The notes under the pieces: model-generated
What the model was told of the DNA's origin: nothing
What the model saw: only the letters and a program-made list of their open reading frames with translations
Databases searched by the model: none
Shown: positions 50,701-52,290 of the stretch, piece after piece
How positions within the stretch are numbered: position 1 is the first letter of the stretch
Layout: each line of letters begins with the position of its first letter
Program-made: the position numbers and the translations under genes
NCBI GenBank assembly: GCA_037951105.1
Contig: JBAMJV010002090.1
Span: 62,001 to 126,000 of the forward strand
Length of the DNA: 64,000 nucleotides
Direction: 5' to 3'
DNA from: Echinarachnius parma
Lineage: Eukaryota > Echinodermata > Echinoidea > Clypeasteroida > Echinarachniidae

Positions 50701-51945
50701 TGGTAACTTTGTGTGATATTGCATATTCTTTTGCAATTCATAAACAATGCAATTACCACCACTTACAGAACCAATATGGCCTCATGGTTCTGTATGCGCC
50801 AAACGTCAGCGAGTGCATCAATTCTATTCACAAGTAATGTTAGATACAATAGAATCATAAAAATATGCAGTTCTGCAAGATGCAATTTACATGTGAAGAC
50901 ATTGTTTTTTAAGAATCGAGTAGCACACCAAGGTTTTCATCGCTGGGATGTACTTCAATGTTTTGAGAACAGGTGATGTCTGTGAGTAGCCCAGCATATT
51001 TACTAAAGGAGGATGGCCCCAAGACTGAGTCTTGAGGCACACCATATTTGAGCTCACTCTCATAAGACATTGTGAGGTTGTTTATCCTGACTGACTACGT
51101 CCTACTGCTTAGATACGATGTGATCCATGACAGAGATTGTTAATTAATCAATTATACCATTTACACTGTAGATGTGTTGAAGTTTGTTTTTAGGGGGTGG
51201 GTGAATCTATAGATAACTCCCCACCCCAAAATAACTAAGTTGTGTACAGAGATATGCAAGTCATTTAATTTGTGGTGAATTTTGTTGTTTGTTCATCCTT
51301 AGCTCCACCTGCTTGCTGTGTACCTATGAAACCGAACTATGGAGTAGATCTTTAGACTTTGGCACAAGGAGAGGATGACAGCCTAAAGCCCGGCGCAGAC
51401 AGAGCCGACTCGACTCGATCCGACTGGTTTCAATCAGGCTAGAGTTGGGCCCGGTCGGTCGGAGCAGATTTATCGTGTTGAATCGGCCCCAACTGGCATC
51501 CGACTGTCTCTCGACTGGCAAAATGTGTGTCGCGAGGCATAAGACCTGAGAAGTGGCAGATTTATTAGGATTTTTCTGTAAAAAAAAACAATGATCCAGA
51601 AAATATCTACTTCCATTCAAGGCCTTCATTCCCATCAACACATTTTAAATGCCTCTCCCGAGGTGCTTCTTTTGAAATACCCTGTTTGCTTGAAAACAAT
51701 CGTGTTTGATCCTTGTGCCCCTTCAATACAAAAAAGTCCCTCACCCACAAGTTACCCTGCCAGGTCATACACAACCTTATCTGTTTTTACCTTTCCGGAG
51801 GCTCTCTTTTAGGGCCAGGGCCAGGGCCAGGGTTGGTCTCAACGTCTCCCGCCCTCATGAGGTTGATTGTGGACAGGTAGAGCTTGCACAGCTGTTCACT
51901 ATGATGGTCCACATGGGATGAACAGGGTGACTTTGGAGCAGCCAT
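6323..51945 (-). CDS. NLR gene: 2A leader, two Death domains, NACHT, LRRs, truncated Roc (spliced, 16 exons)
   Basis: Span of a spliced gene model, not one ORF. Exons in coding order: 51945-51791, 49685-49417, 48209-48164, 43344-43067, 41317-41258, 30480-28754, 23057-22896, 22210-22049, 16930-16763, 15550-15447, 13169-13129, 11726-11561, 10732-10626, 9213-9161, 6463-6436, 6357-6323. Every border is AG/GT and every junction phase matches; the sum is 3,561 nt, 1,186 aa plus TAG. Layout by residue: 2A 22-41; Death 1 about 53-141; Death-like 2 158-249; NACHT with GEAGVGKTT 359-367 and a DGLEE Walker B at 436-440; LRRs 846-1044; Roc P-loop GQQRVGKTS 1096-1104. Family knowledge: NLRs are intracellular immune sensors; sea-urchin members often have Death-NACHT-LRR order and some carry N-terminal 2A. 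The Roc tail is unusual. Missed exons remain possible, and the 3' end may be alternative because linker exons lie further downstream. Confidence 0.8.
6436..6463 (-). CDS. NLR exon 15: 28-nt microexon
   Basis: Codes ESTVSTDIQ (residues 1167-1175) plus one base. Acceptor TTGATCAG, donor GTAAGGAC. Phase 0 in, 1 out; it fits exon 14 upstream and both the terminal exon at 6357 and the linker exons at 4.9-2.2 kb downstream. Very short, so the call rests on splice sites and frame. Confidence 0.55.
6464..7739. other. Intron sequence, nothing recognised
   Basis: AT-rich sequence between exons 15 and 14. No ORF with a known motif, no clear inverted repeat. Confidence 0.6.
7740..8830. repeat. ~155-bp tandem repeat, about 4.5 units, in a GCTCATCCGG-ended element
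   Basis: Units start near 7990, 8149, 8307, 8476 and 8630 with shared text TTCAAAATTCTGTGTAGAAG and CAAAATCGGTCGAGAAATGA. The last unit is diverged and runs into a GGAC microsatellite (8761-8785). GCTCATCCGG near 7767 and CCGGATGAGC near 8816 are inverted, suggesting the array lies inside a transposon. An A/T-rich AATAAATAAATA run precedes it. Confidence 0.8.
9161..9213 (-). CDS. NLR exon 14: Roc-associated helix
   Basis: A 53-nt exon coding FKEDVANAALQNLMAVA (residues 1150-1166) with A1149 split at the 5' border. It is an amphipathic helix, like the helix after switch I in Roco-type sequences. Acceptor CTCGATAG, donor GTAAGT. Phase 1 in, 0 out. The G3 (DxAG/WDxGG), G4 (N/TKxD) and COR parts of a full Roc-COR module do not follow. 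Confidence 0.65.
9214..10625. other. Intron with possible LTR-type pol remnant at 9634-9840
   Basis: On the plus strand, 9634-9834 reads NNFEILRLPYGLVSGPEFVQ. The LRLPxGLxSxPxFVQ pattern resembles the fingers/palm motif of Ty3-like reverse transcriptases. The frame breaks right after. Nothing else recognised. The assignment is tentative. Confidence 0.3.
10626..10732 (-). CDS. NLR exon 13: Roc switch I region
   Basis: Residues 1114-1148, FDQDEKITNGVNISMETVEA and NEKSWTLNHAVNSKE. In Roco relatives the P-loop helix is followed by FDxDExSTDGI, the switch I segment holding the G2 Thr; here it reads FDQDEKITNGV. Acceptor TTATGCAG, donor GTATGA. Phase 2 in, 1 out. Junction with exon 12 restores GG-V-FDQDEK with no gap, strong support that the two are consecutive. 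Confidence 0.8.
11040..11363. mobile_element. Partial G/C-tract TTAA element
   Basis: Right end GGGCTATATAGGG followed by TTAA (11364-11367), preceded by GATCTAAGGGGGG and a long C run (11305-11326). These match the layout of the TTAA/CCCTAA elements elsewhere, but the left end is missing or diverged. A related stretch without the C run lies at 12540-12780. Confidence 0.5.
11561..11726 (-). CDS. NLR exon 12: LRR-to-Roc linker and Roc P-loop
   Basis: Residues 1059-1112. The start IKIPLEILARGSGAKKAYQE is the segment that in Roco-family proteins joins the last LRR to the Roc GTPase. Then EGKKANYETRIMIVGQQRVG and KTSLKKALTGG give beta-1 and the G1 P-loop GxxxxGKTS. Acceptor ACACACAG, donor after GGAGT at GTATGT. 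Phase 1 in, 2 out. Roc domains bind GTP and usually sit before a COR dimerisation domain (family knowledge). This is a different P-loop class from the NACHT one upstream. It could belong to a separate Roco-like gene, but the frame is continuous with the LRR exons. Confidence 0.8.
11727..12539. other. Intron sequence with a duplicated ~200-bp block
   Basis: 12060-12350 and 10800-11000 share blocks such as GATCTTGTGTGTACAATGTA and GGCCATCATCAACTATTC. This looks like two copies of one repeat lying on either side of exon 12. No coding content recognised. Confidence 0.5.
12781..13006. mobile_element. Foldback element with perfect-looking 40-bp hairpin
   Basis: Core arms TCTCGCGGTGAAATGATGTA at 12836 and its complement ending at 12930 form a stem of about 41 bp with a ~13-nt loop. 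Outer arms (TATTTTATGGACCACTGT near 12787 and ACAGTGGTTTATAAAATA near 12979) extend the palindrome to about 225 bp. Its edge lies about 120 bp from exon 11. Confidence 0.8.
13129..13169 (-). CDS. NLR exon 11: acidic linker
   Basis: A 41-nt exon coding INSSDAAADEGQE (residues 1045-1057). Acceptor TTCACCAG, donor GTAATG. Phase 2 in, 1 out, matching exons 10 and 12. It bridges the LRRs and the Roc-like block. The call depends on the splice sites and phases. Confidence 0.68.
13553..14148. mobile_element. TIR element, ~50-bp inverted ends
   Basis: Starts ACCGAACACAAAAAGTAACT and ends AGTTACGTTTTGTGTTCGGT, with the inverted match continuing through CTAAACA..TTGCCCATAACTTCATAACC. No ORF. About 600 bp. 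Confidence 0.75.
14376..14573. mobile_element. Foldback hairpin, ~77-bp arms
   Basis: GCTAGATCAACAAAAGACAT...GCATTGCATGTT at 14378-14452 is mirrored by its complement at about 14495-14571, with a ~45-nt loop. Non-coding. Confidence 0.8.
14574..15446. other. Intron sequence, nothing recognised
   Basis: AT-rich; short ORFs show no known motif. I see no strong repeat. Confidence 0.5.
15447..15550 (-). CDS. NLR exon 10: last LRR, incomplete
   Basis: A 104-nt exon, residues 1010-1043 plus two bases of R1044: KCLPHLSMGDFTFNGHTYSN then LDSFIQALRLEPNV. It continues the LRR periodicity from exon 9. Acceptor AATGACAG, donor GTAAGG. Phase 0 in, 2 out. A second frame is also open over this stretch, but only this one joins both neighbours. 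Confidence 0.7.
15840..16680 (+). mobile_element. Penelope-like element remnant with inverted terminal copies
   Basis: Arm 1 (15840-16110, minus sense) and arm 2 (16325-16680, plus sense) are inverted copies; both contain TTGTATCACCTGACGAAG, GATCTTTAGATTCCTTGTTG and ACCTTACATTGC. Arm 2 holds an extra ~90-bp stretch (about 16438-16535). The centre codes the C-terminal tail of a Penelope-type protein. Inverted partial ends of this sort are a known feature of Penelope-like elements. Both arms carry the CTGACGA...GAAA core of a hammerhead-like motif (16567-16595 on plus). Confidence 0.72.
16093..16329 (+). pseudogene. C-terminal tail of Penelope-like retroelement ORF
   Basis: The frame reads WHWYTRRIKEAINIRLNPNN followed by FNRDNGIDIPKFW. 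The R-R-x-K-E-A-I-x-I-R pattern then INRDxGI is the tail that follows the GIY-YIG endonuclease in many Penelope-like proteins. The endonuclease and reverse transcriptase are missing, so this is a severely truncated copy. It lies in the intron between NLR exons 10 and 9, on the opposite strand. Confidence 0.7.
16763..16930 (-). CDS. NLR exon 9: leucine-rich repeats
   Basis: A 168-nt phase 0-0 exon, residues 954-1009, exactly two 28-residue LRRs: IQSLSLNGIHLSYQASRDLA and CLMPDLINLTMELHCIIHNV. Acceptor AACCCACAG has a weak pyrimidine tract; donor GTATGT. A palindromic miniature element starts about 22 bp upstream of the acceptor, which may weaken splicing (inference). Confidence 0.83.
16953..17421. 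mobile_element. Miniature element with GGTACCCCGGGGTACC palindromes in its ends
   Basis: Left AAATGATGACACACGCGG and right CCGTTTATGTCATCAAATG are inverted and each runs into the 16-bp palindrome GGTACCCCGGGGTACC (16971 and 17389); a variant starts near 16990. A second element is nested inside. Confidence 0.7.
17096..17300. mobile_element. ~205-bp TIR element nested in the above (CAGACAGAGCCGACTCG ends)
   Basis: Left CAGACAGAGCCGACTCGACC is mirrored by GGAGCGAGTCAGCTCTGTCTG. Interior GGGCCCGGTCGGTCGGAGC and CTCTCGACTGGCAAAATGTG recur in the partial copy at 51395-51540. GC-rich against an AT-rich background. Confidence 0.75.
17870..18130. repeat. G-rich minisatellite (GGGGGGTGTCGGTCAAAAT units)
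   Basis: Five to six imperfect units of 30-40 bp. A related array lies at 61741-61950. The G runs could form G-quadruplexes. No coding content. Confidence 0.6.
18137..20206. mobile_element. AGGGATAGTTGAGT-family element, split by the TIR insertion
   Basis: Pieces 18137-18409 and 20135-20206 join into the right half of the ~550-bp family seen whole at 44068-44611 and 56623-57180 (GCGCCCTTTTGAGTTGTAAC, TTTCGAGCATGG, CTCAACTATCCCTTTAA end). Left end replaced by the G-rich array. Confidence 0.65.
18410..20134. mobile_element. TIR element with interspersed TTACGTATGGGACA motifs
   Basis: Ends are GGGCAAGTCCAAGATAACG and its complement CGTTATCTTGGACTTGCCC. The flanks carry TACT on both sides, and the paralogous unoccupied sequence at about 38316-38350 reads ATAACTATTACTTTGTACC with a single TACT, so this is a 4-bp target duplication. 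Inside, TTACGTATGGGACA or its complement occurs at least eight times (near 18436, 18603, 18802, 18817, 19577, 19596, 19777, 19939), in both orientations. No transposase; 1,725 bp. Confidence 0.82.
20207..20978. mobile_element. TTAA-flanked CCCTAATCCC element with G/C tracts (copy 1)
   Basis: TTAA at 20203-20206 and 20979-20982. Ends CCCTAATCCCATTA and CCAATGGGAATAGGG. Just inside each end a G run and a C run face each other around GGCCTTTTTGGCC. The left TTAA is the terminal TTAA of the element before it, i.e. nested insertion. TTAA target and CCC-ends resemble piggyBac-type elements (inference). Non-coding. Confidence 0.8.
20983..22048. repeat. Large inverted repeat around 21238-21353 / 21893-22022
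   Basis: About 120-bp arms sharing ACAGCGTTGTTCAATT, TTTCACATGGGTGTCATA and AACAAGGTCACATG; the left arm lacks 14 bases found in the right. The arms include the inner end of the TTAA element family seen at 37116-37747. The spacer holds a fragment with a long G run and GGCCTGGTTAGGG (21413-21467), right end of the family at 47236-47982. Intron sequence otherwise. Confidence 0.65.
22049..22210 (-). CDS. NLR exon 8: leucine-rich repeats
   Basis: A 162-nt phase 0-0 exon, residues 900-953, starting VEHLEMREVTLSKTASRGIA and including LSNLSHLRLFWVHLDDDFFA. Same length and pattern as exon 7, as expected for exon-duplicated LRR arrays. Acceptor TATCATAG, donor GTAACTT. A large inverted repeat ends only about 26 bp downstream of the donor side. 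Confidence 0.83.
22211..22895. other. Intron between LRR exons 8 and 7
   Basis: Contains an LRR-like, splice-bordered but out-of-phase segment (22508-22595) and a small direct repeat GTGAGTGACACACTG at 22638-22668. Nothing else recognised. Confidence 0.5.
22896..23057 (-). CDS. NLR exon 7: leucine-rich repeats
   Basis: A 162-nt phase 0-0 exon, residues 846-899, AQLKVEDRDCTLMLSTGLAE then AICTSTSLKTVIMDSCTMHD. This is the ribonuclease-inhibitor-like LRR pattern (L..V.M..C.M.D) of about 27-28 residues per repeat. Acceptor AATACAG, donor GTATTTAC. Phase matches the end of the NACHT exon. LRRs sense ligand or hold the NACHT inactive (family knowledge). Confidence 0.82.
23058..23930. other. Intron with microsatellites
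   Basis: 23764-23900 holds TTTA, GATTAT and TTA microsatellites and then a G run. These probably form the 3' tail of the LINE that follows on the minus strand. The part before 23760 shows nothing recognisable. Confidence 0.6.
23977..26690 (-). pseudogene. Non-LTR retrotransposon reverse transcriptase, split and frameshifted
   Basis: Two pieces on the minus strand: 26690-26159 (linker and first part of RT, KKINTSKAVGPDMIP, PVFKKGDIHTASNYKPVSLT) and 25145-23977 (TDVIILDFAKAFDTVPHSLL, GVPQGTVLGPILFLCHINDL, catalytic FADD at the YxDD site, then thumb and stop). A frameshift follows KQLEHII. The text joins as GFRSGH ... LLTTVHDLLLAHE around an insertion of about 1 kb. The C-terminal 354-codon ORF is intact. 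A jockey/CR1/L2-like clade is likely. It sits in NLR intron 6, same strand as the gene. EN domain and 5' end are absent. Confidence 0.88.
25146..26158 (-). mobile_element. Insertion splitting the LINE: 5'-truncated non-LTR tail
   Basis: On the minus strand it ends in TCTTGATCGCGATGGCAGTA, then AATAAACCTTTAATAAATAA and an A run, a typical LINE 3' tail. The interior is AT-rich with a CA-rich stretch (25380-25920: ACACAC, CATGCGCATGCATGC). No ORF with a motif. Confidence 0.6.
26690..27640. repeat. Three dispersed copies of a ~170-bp unit
   Basis: 26690-26860, 27285-27455 and 27470-27640 share AAAGCTCGG(A/C)GGCTTCAAT, TGATCTGGATGAC, ACGTCCTCCGCAAAA and GGGGAGT. The NACHT fragment lies between copies 1 and 2. 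Confidence 0.65.
26861..27185 (-). pseudogene. Duplicated fragment of the NACHT exon with a stop
   Basis: Nearly identical to part of exon 6 (29363-29690): APYPIYISMLCLMWSELREE, QLLKEMFLFLKEHF, LLKPVAKIAFDGLLDKNMVF. CAA to TAA creates a stop in QFM*DND. No splice borders and no P-loop. It ends abruptly after VFNE, where LINE-related sequence begins, giving a 298-codon chimeric ORF (27125-26229). It probably arose by segmental duplication in the same intron. Confidence 0.85.
27759..27892. mobile_element. Foldback hairpin
   Basis: Arms AATTGACTGCTATGAGGGGC / CCCAGAATAATAAAGCAGTC and the inner TGATCTCAAAACCATGATAT pair with TATTATGGTTTTGAGATCA. About 60-bp imperfect arms, minimal loop. Confidence 0.75.
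28253..28340. repeat. Compound palindrome GCGTTATATTGAC / GACGTAAATTACGTC
   Basis: TACCAGTCAATATAACG and CGTTATATTGACTGGTA are perfect inverted copies around position 28305, each flanked by GACGTAAATTACGTC-type mini-palindromes. Several alternative hairpins are possible. 28341-28753 shows nothing else. Confidence 0.7.
28754..30480 (-). CDS. NLR exon 6: NACHT NTPase with winged-helix region
   Basis: A single 1,727-nt exon, residues 271-845. It opens with a Ser-rich link and LSEKELQRCCDDLRFFYETN followed by LCKIRDDPLDPFSLRQFEDI, the pre-NACHT block seen in echinoderm NLRs. NACHT motifs: P-loop GEAGVGKTTF at 359, Walker B VFIIYDGLEEF around 431-441, sensor LILVTSRPW around 483-491. The downstream helical part includes APYPIYIYMLCLMWSEL and HKLFQEYMAGMHLASLY, the NLR Q-E-x-x-A motif. 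It binds and hydrolyses ATP to oligomerise (family knowledge). Acceptor CATTGTAG, donor GTAAGTA. The frame stays open into the intron for 20 codons, so a reading without splicing would give a short C-terminal tail. A broken copy of part of this exon lies at 26.9-27.2 kb. Confidence 0.93.
30797..30987 (+). pseudogene. GIY-YIG endonuclease of a Penelope-like element, part 1
   Basis: Reads VCGMQYVGETRNTLKRRFYG then HRSTIHTSKHDAPVGNHF. This is the GIY-YIG-type nuclease of Penelope-like elements (here GMQYVGET with the catalytic Arg in KRRFYGH). The reverse transcriptase is missing; the 5' end abuts three AAAAAAAGAC repeats, and the same decamer flanks the 3' end near 40805, a likely target duplication. 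The ORF is cut at Pro-Asp by the Mutator-like element and resumes at 39746. Confidence 0.85.
32265..36070 (+). pseudogene. Decayed MULE transposase with SWIM-type C-terminus
   Basis: Three exon-like blocks. 32265-32462: SSEPHFHDGRLMVTLCHHNH then AADALRHRDVSAKVREKLVG. 33624-33848: degenerate, two competing frames. 34972-36070: core, with SSELVFIDASGNMDRQ, then after a frameshift near 35229 FLFLFHCCAGGVPLGVLVTT, EIFMTDDSLSERQALEIVYP, LLCIFHVLQAFWKYLW, NMRGNN, another two shifts near 35740-35800, and VDFLVTRLEAYYERRLLDIC to SVDMSLGVCTCLRG, the start of a SWIM zinc finger. A TAA replaces a codon near 35010. DDE-type residues: D in FID, D in TDD. Not functional as it stands. Confidence 0.85.
33892..34717. 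mobile_element. TTAA-flanked CCCTAA element with G/C tracts (copy 2)
   Basis: Left TTAA (33888-33891) then CCCTAAGCCCATTGGG; right CCAATGGGATTAGGG then TTAT. Same interior as copies at 20207 and 48353 (AATGGACCGATTGACTTGAA, CCGACCGGGGTGAATTATAT). It separates two exon blocks of the MULE transposase. A separate C run sits at 33441-33473. Confidence 0.8.
36263..38402. mobile_element. AGGGATAGTTGAGT-family elements with two nested insertions
   Basis: TTTAAAGGGGTAGTTGAGTT at 36262 opens one copy; it is interrupted by a GGAGGCATA repeat (36316-36910, with a GTCC microsatellite at 36360-36400) and by a TTAA element (37116-37747), and ends near 38061. A second partial copy follows and ends ACTCAACTATCCCTTTAA at 38402. 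All lies inside the MULE. Confidence 0.7.
37116..37747. mobile_element. TTAA-flanked AGGGAGAGATCC element
   Basis: TTAA at 37112-37115 and 37748-37751. Ends AGGGAGAGATCCACTTTTGC and GTAAAAGTGGACCTGTCCCT are imperfect inverted repeats. Contains CATGACCCCTACGTGACCCG and GGTTCACT-free interior; no ORF of note. Same family as 46072-47231. Confidence 0.75.
38738..39387. repeat. GA/G microsatellite and a foldback (39222-39387)
   Basis: 38738-38792 is a GA run passing into a G run. 39222-39387 is a hairpin with GGGGGTGTATTCTGAAAA / TTTCAGAATACACCCC ends and further internal pairing (ATCTACGTTATATC-like). Between them nothing recognised. Confidence 0.65.
39746..40815 (+). mobile_element. Penelope-like element, part 2: end of ORF and 3' region
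   Basis: From 39746 the frame of part 1 continues PDTLRSSREKYWIRRLCTIH and PRGLNIQEGSD, stop at 39838-39840. The ~950-bp 3' region is pyrimidine-rich and ends near GACTCTCAAAAAAAGAC. It contains a hammerhead-like core at 40755-40781. Confidence 0.82.
40745..40800 (+). ncRNA. Hammerhead-ribozyme-like motif in Penelope 3' region
   Basis: CTGACGA (40755-40761), stem GATTC-TGCTA-GGATC (5 bp with one G-U), then GAAA (40778-40781) followed by GCTAG. This order matches a hammerhead core, and Penelope-like elements are known to carry hammerheads in their terminal repeats. Stems I and III are not firmly assigned, so activity is unproven. Confidence 0.45.
40816..43066. other. Introns around NLR exon 5, mostly unrecognised
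   Basis: Apart from exon 5 (41258-41317), one small element is visible: 42551-42635, TTAA-flanked with CCCTTTCATGACAGAC and CCAGTCCTAAATGGG ends; a relative lies at 30553-30645. A splice-bordered but out-of-phase segment lies at 41430-41475. Confidence 0.55.
41258..41317 (-). CDS. NLR exon 5: linker before NACHT
   Basis: A 60-nt exon coding SPSAYSVASTASMMEDERR (residues 251-269). D250 and G270 are split across its borders. Acceptor GTTTACAG, donor GTAAGC. Phase 1 in and 1 out joins exon 4 to exon 6 in frame. Low-complexity, Ser/Ala-rich, then charged; a hinge between Death and NACHT. A 10.8-kb intron, swollen by Penelope-like and Mutator-like insertions, separates it from exon 6. Confidence 0.78.
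43067..43344 (-). CDS. NLR exon 4: Death-like domain 2
   Basis: Residues 158-249, starting ALQEAELVRLAGIIDPSYYD. Helical pattern of the Death fold: ELVRLAGIIDPSYYDVIGIY, LGIPYAELNQIKVKHLND, ALTEVLMRWNTREEGGNKRD, ILAEKLKETELDDLAGKVL. The L..RW followed by L...L motif is characteristic. Acceptor CAATACAG and donor GTATGT are clear. Phase in 2, out 1. Two tandem Death-fold modules before NACHT suggest assembly of a larger signalling platform (inference). It could be another Death-superfamily fold such as DED; sequence alone does not settle the subtype. Confidence 0.85.
43345..44067. other. Intron, nothing recognised
   Basis: No known motif on either strand. Short ORFs only. Confidence 0.5.
44068..44611. 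mobile_element. AGGGATAGTTGAGT-family element, full copy
   Basis: Ends TTAAAGGGGTAGTTTAGTTT and CCAAAACTGTCCTACCCCTTTAA are inverted. Interior has GAGAGGGCGCT, GGTCAAAATCGACCCAGAC, GCGCCCTCTTGTGTTTTAA and TTTCGAGCATGG. About 540 bp, non-coding. Confidence 0.8.
45032..45980. mobile_element. TTAA-type CCCTAAAAAGACTGGG element
   Basis: TTAA at 45028-45031; left CCCTAAAAAGACTGGGGGGG, right CCCAGTCTTTTTAGGG followed by TTAG. G and C runs near 45900-45943. Two internal ~130-bp copies share TTTTTGCATAATTAATTAGC and GCAATATTGTAGA. Non-coding. Confidence 0.78.
46072..47231. mobile_element. TTAA-flanked AGGGACAATCCC element split by another
   Basis: TTAA at 46068-46071 and 47232-47235. Ends AGGGACAATCCCTCTTTTGC and GTAAAAGAGGGACTGTCCCT. 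It shares CATGACCCCTACGTGACCCG and TTATTGACCGATATATAG with the copy at 37116. It is interrupted at its own TTAA by the element at 46519. Confidence 0.8.
46519..47060. mobile_element. TTAA-flanked AGTCATACCTGTAAAGTG element
   Basis: TTAA at 46515-46518 and 47061-47064. Ends AGTCATACCTGTAAAGTGTC and GACACTTTACAGGTATCACT are inverted. The unoccupied paralogue at about 37570 reads AATCAGTTGAACTCC, confirming insertion. Non-coding, ~540 bp. Confidence 0.83.
47236..47982. mobile_element. TTAA-flanked CCCTAACCAGGCCGGG element with G/C tracts
   Basis: TTAA at 47232-47235 (shared with the element before it) and 47983-47986. Ends CCCTAACCAGGCC and GGCCTGGTTAGGG. Near each end a G tract faces GGAATCCACCCCCC. 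Non-coding. Confidence 0.82.
48164..48209 (-). CDS. NLR exon 3: Ser/Gln linker between Death domains
   Basis: A 46-nt exon coding LQSGSTQSSQAGSS (residues 143-156) with E142 and G157 completed across the junctions. Acceptor TTTGCAG and donor GTAAGA are good. Phase in is 1 and out is 2, matching both neighbours exactly. It is a flexible linker joining Death 1 to Death-like 2. Too short to call alone; the double phase match and splice sites carry the call. Confidence 0.75.
48353..49148. mobile_element. TTAA-flanked CCCTAATCCC element with G/C tracts (copy 3)
   Basis: TTAA at 48349-48352 and 49149-49152. Ends CCCTAATCCCATTGGG and CCTAATGGGATTAGGG. G tract/GGCCTTTTTGGCC/C tract near both ends. 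It sits in the intron between NLR exons 3 and 2. Best-preserved copy. Confidence 0.85.
49417..49685 (-). CDS. NLR exon 2: Death domain 1
   Basis: This exon of 89 full codons (residues 53-141) starts FDDILCEIAAHVTDDYKIRA and carries the Death-fold pattern of six amphipathic helices: IAAHVTDDYKIRALGRALGF, then TNMRFDQVTSEGTLQMLRDW, then VLTEALVKAKLRRIADEHL. The LGRALGF..I..I and LRDWH motifs are typical. Acceptor CTCCCAG precedes 49685; donor GTATAC follows 49417. Death domains recruit adaptors or caspases by homotypic binding (family knowledge). It lies 2.1 kb downstream of the 2A exon. Phase in 2, out 1. No stop or frameshift. Confidence 0.9.
49940..50700. repeat. ~230-bp tandem repeat, three clear units
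   Basis: Units near 50102, 50338 and 50565 share CAGACTTTGA(A/G)GTGTACTTCT, GGTGAAGAATAGTGAAACAC and AAAGGGGACCACCAG. A weaker copy of the lead text (GGCCCTCCTAGGTTGACATT) begins at 49983. Lies in NLR intron 1. Confidence 0.75.
50965..51131 (-). pseudogene. Reverse transcriptase fragment (LINE)
   Basis: Minus strand reads SWITSYLSSRT, a stop, SVRINNLTMSYESELKYGVP, QDSVLGPSSF. The G-V-P-Q-x-S-V-L-G-P motif is the RT fragment before the catalytic YxDD. It has a stop, Gly to Asp in the motif, and no flanking RT. Differs from the other two LINEs in the window. Confidence 0.65.
51395..51545. mobile_element. Partial copy of the CAGACAGAGCCGACTCG element
   Basis: Matches 17099-17240 with scattered differences (GGGCCCGGTCGGTCGGAGC, CTCTCGACTGGCAAAATGTG, GTCGCGAGGCA). 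The second inverted end is missing. NLR intron 1. Confidence 0.75.
51791..51945 (-). CDS. NLR exon 1: 2A-bearing leader, 51 codons
   Basis: ATG at 51945-51943. An in-frame TAG lies directly before it, so the ATG is the first possible start in this frame. The exon codes a Ser/His-rich lead (MAAPKSPCSSHVDHHSEQ), then a hydrophobic stretch leading into the 2A motif, then a short GPGPGPKREPPE tail. The donor at 51790-51789 (GTAAAA) leaves AG, which joins T of exon 2 to give Ser. The bases just 5' of the ATG form a strong pyrimidine tract ending in TAG, so a non-coding 5' exon may be spliced exactly to this ATG. I saw no promoter. Exon assignment rests on the phase match with the Death exon and on the known 2A-NLR arrangement. 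Confidence 0.82.
51823..51882 (-). other. 2A ribosome-skipping peptide (residues 22-41)
   Basis: The residues LYLSTINLMRAGDVETNPGP end in the canonical 2A motif D-V-E-T-N-P-G-P. In this family the ribosome fails to form the Gly-Pro bond, here G40-P41, and often resumes at Pro, so one ORF gives two products. In sea-urchin NLRs 2A leaders are reported to act as signal sequences when skipping fails and to leave a cytosolic protein when it works (established knowledge). Here the leader would be 40 aa and the receptor would start at Pro41. All consensus residues are intact. Confidence 0.93.
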
Positions 51946-52290
51946 CTATGAAGGAACAAAAGAAGAGAATTTGAAGCGGCCATCTAAGAAGGAACAAGCG
52001 TTTGATTGAAGTGTCTATTTATGTTTTATTGCAAATGAATGCAAGGAATGTGGATTTGTTCCCAGCTGCAGCATGCATGTCCTTCTGCAAGGCATATTAT
52101 AGAGTTCATAATTCTGCAAAAAACAATAAAAACATGTTTTTAAACTTTTAGATAAAGGCAAAAGCTTCCATCATTATAACACAAAATATCATCAAAATGA
52201 TACCGCACTTTTTGAGGATATTGATTTTCACTATTTTTCAGCAGGTTAAATTGCAATAACCTGGAACTGCTAAAAATGTCTCTGTTTTCA
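51946..52290. promoter_or_regulatory. Region upstream of the 2A exon, no promoter seen
   Basis: 345 bp between the start codon and a LINE 3' end. It contains a short direct repeat (CCATCTATGAAGGAACAA and CCATCTAAGAAGGAACAA) and the pyrimidine-rich tract next to the ATG that looks like a 3' splice site. No convincing TATA box or initiator. The real promoter may lie upstream of the LINE. Confidence 0.35.
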
